Source: Lachnospiraceae bacterium
GTDB lineage: Bacteria; Bacillota; Clostridia; Lachnospirales; Lachnospiraceae
Assembly (NCBI GenBank): GCA_017557525.1
Contig: JAFYYN010000111.1
Location: 1 to 64,000 of the forward strand
DNA: 64,000 nt
Reading direction: 5' to 3'
A model generated the notes under the pieces. The model was not told where the DNA came from. It saw only the letters and a program-made list of their open reading frames with translations, and did not search any database. Positions 58,528 through 64,000 of this stretch are shown in pieces (positions within the stretch are counted from its first letter, which is position 1; every line of letters starts with the position of its first letter). A program made the position numbers and the translations under genes.

Positions 58528-59696
58528 AGAAGAAAGGCTTCTTTAAAAACGAGGGAGTACAGTCCTTCATAGCTTCCATCATATGTATACTTCTTGGCCT
58601 TCTCATCGGATTTATAGTGCTCCTTTTCATTAATCCCAAGGGTGCAGGGGAGGCGATGCTCAGGATTATACAGAACTTCCTTAAATGGAACAGAAGTGAG
58701 AAACAGATAGAAAGTCTTGGCAATACGCTGGTAAAAACTGCACCGCTGCTTATGTGTTCGCTGTCAATCCTGTTTTCGTATAAGGTGGGCCTTTTCAATA
58801 TCGGAGTTGCAGGTCAGTACGTGGCCGGAGCATGTGCGGCACTTATAGGTGTTTTCGGACTTCATTGGAACTGGGTTGGCTGCATACTGCTTGCAGCGGC
58901 TGCAGGAGCCGCATTTGGAGTGATCTCCGGACTGCTTAAGGCATATTGCAATGTTAACGAGGTTATATCCGGCATCATGCTTAACTGGATAGCCCTTTAC
59001 TCTACGAACATGATACTAAGCAGCTATACAGTAGCGGGACGTAAGGATACACCTGAGCTTGCAAGCTCGGTGGAAACTGCTAAGGCGATAATACCAAATG
59101 CCGGGATCAATAAACTGTTTAACGGGAATAAATACGTCGGACTCGGGATAATTATAGCTATAATATTTGCGTTCCTTGTATGGATACTTCTTTCAAAGAC
59201 TAAATTCGGATACGAGCTAAAGGCGACGGGATATAATAAAAATGCTGCAAAGTATGCAGGTATGGCTGAAAAGAGAAATATAGTTGTTACTCTCGGTATT
59301 GCAGGACTTATTGCAGGTATTGGGGCATCACTTCTGTTTTTGACTGATTTCTCACAGTGGGACATCAACCAGACATCAGTTCCGGCTATGGGCTTTAACG
59401 GTATTGCCTCAGCGTTCCTTGGTGGACTGAACCCTATCGGAGCAATTTTCTCATCATACTTTATACAGCATATTACGGATGGCGGTTCAAATGTTGATCT
59501 GACCATGTACTGTTCACAGATTTCGGATCTTATTTCAGCTATCATCATTTACCTGTGCAGTTTTACGGGTCTTATAAGGTATCTGTTTAAATCAGGCATT
59601 TTTTCAAAAAAGAAAGACAGACCTGAGGAAAATGCGAATGCCGAGCCTGAACAGCCGGCACCGGTGGAAACTACGGCAAAAGGAGGTAATGAATAA
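58524..59696 (+). CDS. ABC importer permease (nucleoside/BMP type, first)
   Basis: A membrane permease of the BPD_transp_2 family with about ten hydrophobic segments. Family features: NVNEVISGIMLNWIALY, GFNGIASAFLGGLNPIGAI and a charged C-terminal tail (KKKDRPEENANAEPEQ). The start overlaps the ATPase stop (ATGA). It pairs with the 59696 gene as the heterodimeric channel. Confidence 0.9.
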   Translation: MKKKGFFKNEGVQSFIASIICILLGLLIGFIVLLFINPKGAGEAMLRIIQNFLKWNRSEKQIESLGNTLVKTAPLLMCSLSILFSYKVGLFNIGVAGQYVAGACAALIGVFGLHWNWVGCILLAAAAGAAFGVISGLLKAYCNVNEVISGIMLNWIALYSTNMILSSYTVAGRKDTPELASSVETAKAIIPNAGINKLFNGNKYVGLGIIIAIIFAFLVWILLSKTKFGYELKATGYNKNAAKYAGMAEKRNIVVTLGIAGLIAGIGASLLFLTDFSQWDINQTSVPAMGFNGIASAFLGGLNPIGAIFSSYFIQHITDGGSNVDLTMYCSQISDLISAIIIYLCSFTGLIRYLFKSGIFSKKKDRPEENANAEPEQPAPVETTAKGGNE

Positions 59697-60643
59697 TGAA
59701 TATGGTAATCATTTTAATTCAATATACCCTTCTTTTTGCAACGGTTCTTTCATTGGTAGCACTTGGAGGCTGCTTTGCGGAGCATTCGGGAGTTATAAAT
59801 CTGGGACTTGAGGGCATTATGGTAATGAGCGCTTTGGCCGGAGCCCTGACTTTTAAGTATCTTGGTTCTGATGCGTCAGCTATAGTCATCATACTGGCAG
59901 TTCTCGTGGTCAGCATGTTGGCTGGCGTTATATACTCGACGTTACTGGGTATAGCCGCCATAAGGCTCAAGGCCGACCAGACGCTGGTAGGTACTGCGAT
60001 GAACATGCTTGGTACTGCGGCAGCTACCGTTATAGCCAAGGCAGTTAATCTGGCTGAAGACCCCACAAAACCCTCGTCGGAGATAAAATATGTAGCGGGC
60101 AGAAAAGCATTTCTCTTTGTTGAAGGCTACGAGTTTAACGTATTTATGGTCATAGCGTTGATTGCGCTTATCGGAGCATATATAGTTCTTTACAAGACTA
60201 GGTTTGGCCTCAGGCTTATGGCTTGCGGCGAGCATCCTCAGGCAGCTGATTCGGTGGGTATAAATGTTGCAAAAATGAGGTGGGCCGGTGTCCTTATTTC
60301 AGGAGCCCTGGGCGGACTGGGCGGTATTTGTTACATTACCGCAGGCGTAAGCTCATGGAAATTTGAAGTTGGAGTGGCAGGCTTTGGATTCCTTGCACTT
60401 GCAGTTATGATATTTGGACAGTGGAAGCCCTCAAGGATAGCTTTTGCGGCACTTCTGTTCGGCTTTTTCAGGGCCTTGTCAAATGTTAACAGCGGCTTTG
60501 AATTTTTAAAGAATCTGAACATCCCAAGCGGTGTTTACAATATGCTGCCATATGTTATTTCACTCATTGTTCTTGCGTTTACTTCAAAGAATTCCAGAGC
60601 TCCTAAAGCGGAAGGAATACCTTATGATAAGAGTATGAGATAA
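59696..60643 (+). CDS. ABC importer permease (nucleoside/BMP type, second)
   Basis: The second permease, 315 residues with about eight hydrophobic segments. Features: GCFAEHSGVINLGLEGIMVM and KADQTLVGTAMNMLGTAA, typical of the YufQ/NupQ-like subfamily. The start overlaps the preceding stop by one base. AAAAGGAGG lies upstream. A terminator follows at 60684. Confidence 0.9.
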   Translation: MNMVIILIQYTLLFATVLSLVALGGCFAEHSGVINLGLEGIMVMSALAGALTFKYLGSDASAIVIILAVLVVSMLAGVIYSTLLGIAAIRLKADQTLVGTAMNMLGTAAATVIAKAVNLAEDPTKPSSEIKYVAGRKAFLFVEGYEFNVFMVIALIALIGAYIVLYKTRFGLRLMACGEHPQAADSVGINVAKMRWAGVLISGALGGLGGICYITAGVSSWKFEVGVAGFGFLALAVMIFGQWKPSRIAFAALLFGFFRALSNVNSGFEFLKNLNIPSGVYNMLPYVISLIVLAFTSKNSRAPKAEGIPYDKSMR

Positions 60644-60683
60644 GTATACAGAAAAGATAGAAAAAATATGATAGAGATGAAAG

Positions 60684-60719
60684 GGGGATAGCCAGGCTGT
60701 AGTCAGGCTATCCCCTTTT
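60684..60719. terminator. Bidirectional-type terminator
   Basis: GGGGATAGCC (60684-60693) and GGCTATCCCC (60706-60715) form a 10-bp stem; TTTT follows on the + strand. It separates the importer operon from the convergent PreA-like gene. Confidence 0.85.
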
Positions 60720-60744
60720 AAGTAATCTCTATTGATCTGTCATT

Positions 60745-62256
60745 TTATCTTGAAATACGTTTTCTGCTTGAAGAAATCGCCCTTTGAGGACATACCAGAA
60801 CACAAAGGTGACATCCAACACATTTTTTACCATTTAGTACAGGTTTTCTTTCCTCATTTAATGTTATGGCCTGATGTCCGCCGTCGGCACATGATATCAT
60901 ACATCTTCCACAACCAATACATTTTTCACGGTTAAATTTGGGGAAAATTACGGTATCTCTCTCTAAAACATCAGTTGAATCGCTTATTGTATCAAGTGCA
61001 AGTCCGATTGCGTCTTTAACATTCTTAAATCCTTTTTCTGCAAGATAGTAATTTAAGCCTGCCTTAAGGTCATCTATGATACGATATCCGTACTGCATTA
61101 CGGCAGTAGTAACTTGTATTGAGCCTGAGCCCAAAAGTATAAATTCCAACGCATCGAGCCAGGTTTCAACACCACCCATACCGCTTATGTGCAAACCACT
61201 TAAATCGGGAGACTTTCCAAGCTCTGCAATAAATTTAAGAGCAATGGGTTTTACAGCATTTCCGCTATAACCACCGACGGCAGAATTACCATGTACTGCG
61301 GGTGCAGAAATATATGTATGCGGATTAATGCCGATAATGCTTTTTATAGTATTAATAGCTGCTATACCATCGGCACCGCCTCTTTTTGCTGCTAAGGCTG
61401 CGGGTAACACGCTTGCTACATTGGGTGTCAGTTTAGCAAGTACCGGGATCCTGGTGCCCCTTTTCGCTGCAGCAGTATATTTCTCTACCAGCTCTGGTAC
61501 CTGTCCGATGTCCGATCCCAAACCATCCTCCATCATATTAGGGCAGGAGAAATTAAGCTCAATTGCATCGGCTCCGTTTTCTTCACATAAACGTGCCAAT
61601 TCTTCCCACTCTGCCTCATTTTGTCCCATAATAGATGCTAATATGAATTTTGTAGGATATTTTTCCTTTAGTCTCCTAAAAATCTCCATATTTTCAGCAA
61701 CGCTGTGATCGGAAAGCTGTTCAATATTCTTAAAGCCTAATATGCTTCCGTTATCTCCGGTAATTGCTGAAAAACGAGGTGATGCTTCGTGGATATCAAA
61801 TGAACATATTGTCTTAAAGCAGGCACCTGCCCAGCCGGCCTCAAACGCTCTTGCACACATATCATAGGTGCTTGCTACTACGGATGAGGAAAGCAGGAAA
61901 GGGTTTTCCAGCGGGATACCGCACATATCCGTGCGAAGCAGGTCTTCATCAACCGGCGCTTTAATATCAAGCATGGGCTTTACTTCGCTATGAAGTCTGG
62001 TCAATAATTCCCTGATATTTACCTGATGTTTTTTTACACAGGATTCTTCACACGGAGCATCACAGGCTTCACATGGATTATTTTCAGGAAATTTATCTGC
62101 AATGTATTTTTCATTGTCAAACCAGATACTTCTAAGTATCCCTGCAGGATCTAATTTCCCACACGCCTTACTGCACGGTGCATCATGGCATAATACACAC
62201 ATAAGCATATCTGACCTGTTAATCTGTCTTGTAAACCCATTTCCAATCTGACTCAT
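60745..62256 (-). CDS. preA: Dihydropyrimidine dehydrogenase-like oxidoreductase, PreA-like
   Basis: An FMN and iron-sulfur protein resembling the subunit of NAD-dependent dihydropyrimidine dehydrogenase. The N-terminus has cysteine clusters (MCVLCHDAPCSKACGKLDP and NPCEACDAPCEESCVK), the middle is a dihydroorotate-dehydrogenase-like barrel (NPFLLSSSVVA, AIELNFSCPNMMED, GADGIAAINTI, HISGMGGVETW), and the C-terminus has two 4Fe-4S motifs (CIGCGRCMISC, CVGCHLCVLVC). ATG 62256 has GGGGTGGG upstream; GTG 62265 is the alternative start. Such enzymes reduce uracil or thymine. The partner subunit PreT is not seen, though the N-terminal cluster domain may replace part of it. A SARP-type operator lies at 62296-62325. 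Confidence 0.88.
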   Translation of the reverse strand: MSQIGNGFTRQINRSDMLMCVLCHDAPCSKACGKLDPAGILRSIWFDNEKYIADKFPENNPCEACDAPCEESCVKKHQVNIRELLTRLHSEVKPMLDIKAPVDEDLLRTDMCGIPLENPFLLSSSVVASTYDMCARAFEAGWAGACFKTICSFDIHEASPRFSAITGDNGSILGFKNIEQLSDHSVAENMEIFRRLKEKYPTKFILASIMGQNEAEWEELARLCEENGADAIELNFSCPNMMEDGLGSDIGQVPELVEKYTAAAKRGTRIPVLAKLTPNVASVLPAALAAKRGGADGIAAINTIKSIIGINPHTYISAPAVHGNSAVGGYSGNAVKPIALKFIAELGKSPDLSGLHISGMGGVETWLDALEFILLGSGSIQVTTAVMQYGYRIIDDLKAGLNYYLAEKGFKNVKDAIGLALDTISDSTDVLERDTVIFPKFNREKCIGCGRCMISCADGGHQAITLNEERKPVLNGKKCVGCHLCVLVCPQRAISSSRKRISR

Positions 62257-62295
62257 AATGCCCACCCCTTTTCTTTTAGATAATTCTATAAAAAG

Positions 62296-62325
62296 ATTAT
62301 ACTATATAGTCCAATAAATGTCCAA
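62296..62325 (-). promoter_or_regulatory. SARP-type operator and promoter of the PreA-like gene
   Basis: On the minus strand TTGGACA-TTTA-TTGGACT (62325-62308) is followed by 6 nt and a consensus TATAAT (62301-62296). An overlapping TATAGT lies 1 nt from the operator. The spacing is 6 rather than the 8 seen at the other three sites. Confidence 0.65.
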
Positions 62326-62361
62326 GAAATTAAATATAAACTTTCTGTGTTTTTGAAATTA

Positions 62362-62393
62362 TTGGACATTTATTGGACTGGGTAGTTTAAAAT
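62362..62393 (+). promoter_or_regulatory. SARP-type operator and promoter of the GH3 gene
   Basis: TTGGACA-TTTA-TTGGACT (62362-62379), 8 nt, then TAAAAT (62388-62393). It is divergent from the site at 62296-62325, with about 36 nt between them, so one regulator could control both genes from this 180-bp gap. Confidence 0.7.
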
Positions 62394-62434
62394 ATGCAGA
62401 AGATATAAAAAATATCAAAGATGGAGAACTTATT

Positions 62435-64000
62435 ATGAAAAAATGTGCTTATTGTATTGTTATTGCTTTAGTAATAGGTTTACTTGGCGGATGTGCAAAG
62501 ACAGAGGATTCAGCACCGGTCACGACCGAGACACCTACACAAGAGGAAAATCCGGAAGTTACTCAGAATGAGGAGAAAGTTACTCCGACGGATGATGTTA
62601 CTTTAGTTCCGACTGAAGAAGTAACACCGACTGAGGAAATAAAAGAGGATAAAGCTAAAACTGTAGATGAAATCCTGGCTGAAATGAGTCTTACCGAAAA
62701 AGTAGAGCAGATGCTTATGCCCAATTTCAGATATTGGGGAGCAGACGAAGATGGAAATGATCTTGGCTTACAGGAAATGCCCGACGAAGTAACAGAATTC
62801 CTGAAAAACCATCATTTTGGCGGGATAATATTATTTGCAGACAATATAAATACTATTGAGCAGACAGTGAAGCTTGTGGACTCTATGCAGACTGCAAACG
62901 CAGATGGCGGAAAGACCGGTCTGTTTATGGCGTTAGACCAGGAAGGCGGTCTCATAATACGTTTGACCATGGGCACACGTCTTTGCGGAAATATGGCTTT
63001 AGGAGCTGCAGCATCCGATGAGCTTACTGAAAGAGCCGCTGAGCTTATAGGAAACGAAGTAAAAGCGATGGGCTTTAATACAGATTTTGCTCCGGTAATT
63101 GACGTAAACAGCAATCCATCAAACCCTATAATAGGTGTAAGATCCTTTTCCGATGACCCTGAGCTTGTTGGAAGAATGGGCGTTGCATACCTTAAAGGCT
63201 TGACTAATACAGGAGTTGTTACAACAGTTAAGCATTTCCCGGGTCACGGGGATACGGCTACTGACAGCCATACCGGCCTACCTCTTGTAGATAAGAGTCT
63301 TGAGGAACTTATGAATAATGAGCTTATTCCTTATCAGACAGTAGCTGACAGCAATGTTGATATGATAATGACAGCCCATATTGTATTCCCACAGATTGAG
63401 AAAGAAACATATATCTCAAAAGAGGATGGTGCAGAGATCTGTCTCCCGGCAACACTTTCACATACCATAATAACGGATATTTTAAGAAAAGATATGGGAT
63501 ATGACGGTGTAGTTATCACAGACGCTATGGTAATGGATGCCATCGATAAAAATTTTGAACCGATGGACTCAGCAAGATTAGCTATAAATGCCGGCGTGGA
63601 TATGATACTGATACCTAAGGAGCCTAAGGGACCGGAGGATCTTGAGGAACTCGCAGCTTATATTTTGGGAGTAGTAAAGCTTGTAGAAGCGGGTGAAATA
63701 TCTGAAGACAGGATTAACGAATCAGTAAGACGTATACTCAAGCTAAAAGAAAAATACGGACTTCTTAACCCCATAAATCCTACTGAAGATGAAACAACCG
63801 ATCATGTAAAAGATGCTTTGACACTTGTTGGCTCAAAGGCAAATCATGAACTTGAATCAGAAATAACATCTAAAACAGTTACACTTGTAAAGAATGACGG
63901 AGTTTTACCGTTAAATACCGATCAGAAAATAGTTATAGCCTGCTGGTATAATTCTCAGCTAAAGGCATTGGAATATGCGGTTAAACAGCTCAAAAAAGAT
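62435..64000 (+). CDS. GH3 beta-N-acetylhexosaminidase-like lipoprotein (3' end outside window)
   Basis: At least 522 codons are open to the window end; no stop is seen. Signal peptide with lipobox (LLGGCAK, Cys about residue 20), then a Thr/Glu/Pro-rich linker (to about 75). The GH3 barrel shows MALDQEGG, KHFPGHGDTATDSHTGL with the NagZ-type His-Asp loop, and VVITDAMVMDAI carrying the nucleophile Asp. After about residue 445 the chain continues into a second alpha/beta domain (SKTVTLVKNDGVLPL), so it is the two-domain type. NagZ-like enzymes remove N-acetylglucosamine from muropeptides. GGAG ends 8 nt before ATG 62435. A SARP-type operator precedes it. Confidence 0.9.
   Translation, partial: MKKCAYCIVIALVIGLLGGCAKTEDSAPVTTETPTQEENPEVTQNEEKVTPTDDVTLVPTEEVTPTEEIKEDKAKTVDEILAEMSLTEKVEQMLMPNFRYWGADEDGNDLGLQEMPDEVTEFLKNHHFGGIILFADNINTIEQTVKLVDSMQTANADGGKTGLFMALDQEGGLIIRLTMGTRLCGNMALGAAASDELTERAAELIGNEVKAMGFNTDFAPVIDVNSNPSNPIIGVRSFSDDPELVGRMGVAYLKGLTNTGVVTTVKHFPGHGDTATDSHTGLPLVDKSLEELMNNELIPYQTVADSNVDMIMTAHIVFPQIEKETYISKEDGAEICLPATLSHTIITDILRKDMGYDGVVITDAMVMDAIDKNFEPMDSARLAINAGVDMILIPKEPKGPEDLEELAAYILGVVKLVEAGEISEDRINESVRRILKLKEKYGLLNPINPTEDETTDHVKDALTLVGSKANHELESEITSKTVTLVKNDGVLPLNTDQKIVIACWYNSQLKALEYAVKQLKKD

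Noticed and set aside
1-64000. CRISPR arrays, tRNA or rRNA genes, phage or conjugative modules, complete insertion sequences
   Set aside because: No regular spaced repeats, tRNA-like cloverleafs, rRNA stretches, integrase, relaxase or DDE transposase patterns were seen.

Overview
The window looks like chromosomal DNA of an anaerobic gut or rumen Firmicute, most likely a Butyrivibrio-like member of the Lachnospiraceae. The evidence is moderate GC, Gram-positive ribosome-binding sites and lipoboxes, a hydrogenase maturase (HydE), plant-polysaccharide enzymes (GH43, GH2, a CE1-type esterase), a LexA box of the GAAC-N4-GTTC type, and many EAL and two-component proteins. The genus is inference. 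No rRNA, tRNA, CRISPR array or intact insertion sequence was found.

Layout. 1-3.3 kb is accessory DNA: a 5'-truncated CASTOR/POLLUX-like ion-channel remnant, an Rpn-type PD-(D/E)XK nuclease between two copies of a 27-bp palindrome, and an unannotated small locus (2528-2932) that looks like an SOS-controlled type I toxin-antitoxin module. 3.3-10 kb holds housekeeping and signalling genes (DUF1294, a Rossmann-like protein, nadE, a PPP-type phosphatase, an EAL protein). 10-13.3 kb is DNA repair: a LexA-box operon of Y-family polymerase, YolD-like protein and SRAP peptidase, then an AlkD-like protein. 13.4-24.9 kb carries hydE, GH43, a glycosyltransferase, a Big2-NlpC/P60 protein, an AI-2E family permease, GH2 and an amidohydrolase. 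25-31 kb is a cobalamin-riboswitch locus with DUF4430 and transcobalamin-like surface proteins plus ECF transporter T and fused A subunits. 31-35.6 kb has a nucleoside hydrolase, an MMPL permease and an esterase lipoprotein.

35.6-55.6 kb is the most coherent signalling region. A LytS-like kinase and a SARP-type response regulator precede a run of twelve co-oriented genes: STAS, GHKL-like protein, an ABC ATPase fused to a GHKL-like domain, OppDFABC, EAL, a degenerate HD-GYP, a propeller sensor without a kinase core, and a STAS-kinase fusion. An 18-bp operator, TTGGACA-TTTA-TTGGACA (last base varies), occurs four times in the window, three times exactly 8 bp upstream of a -10-like hexamer. That is the known architecture of SARP-bound promoters, and the adjacent response regulator is the natural candidate. 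The four sites would control a secreted HAD phosphatase, the STAS/Opp operon, a PreA-like oxidoreductase and a GH3 lipoprotein.

55.6-64 kb carries a BMP-type (nucleoside) ABC importer, a convergent PreA-like dihydropyrimidine dehydrogenase, and a NagZ-like GH3 lipoprotein that runs off the window end. Four copies of a modular intergenic repeat (one short, three long) lie near 10.0, 23.5, 25.0 and 28.2 kb. Everything here was read by eye; family names come from motif recognition, not from a search.
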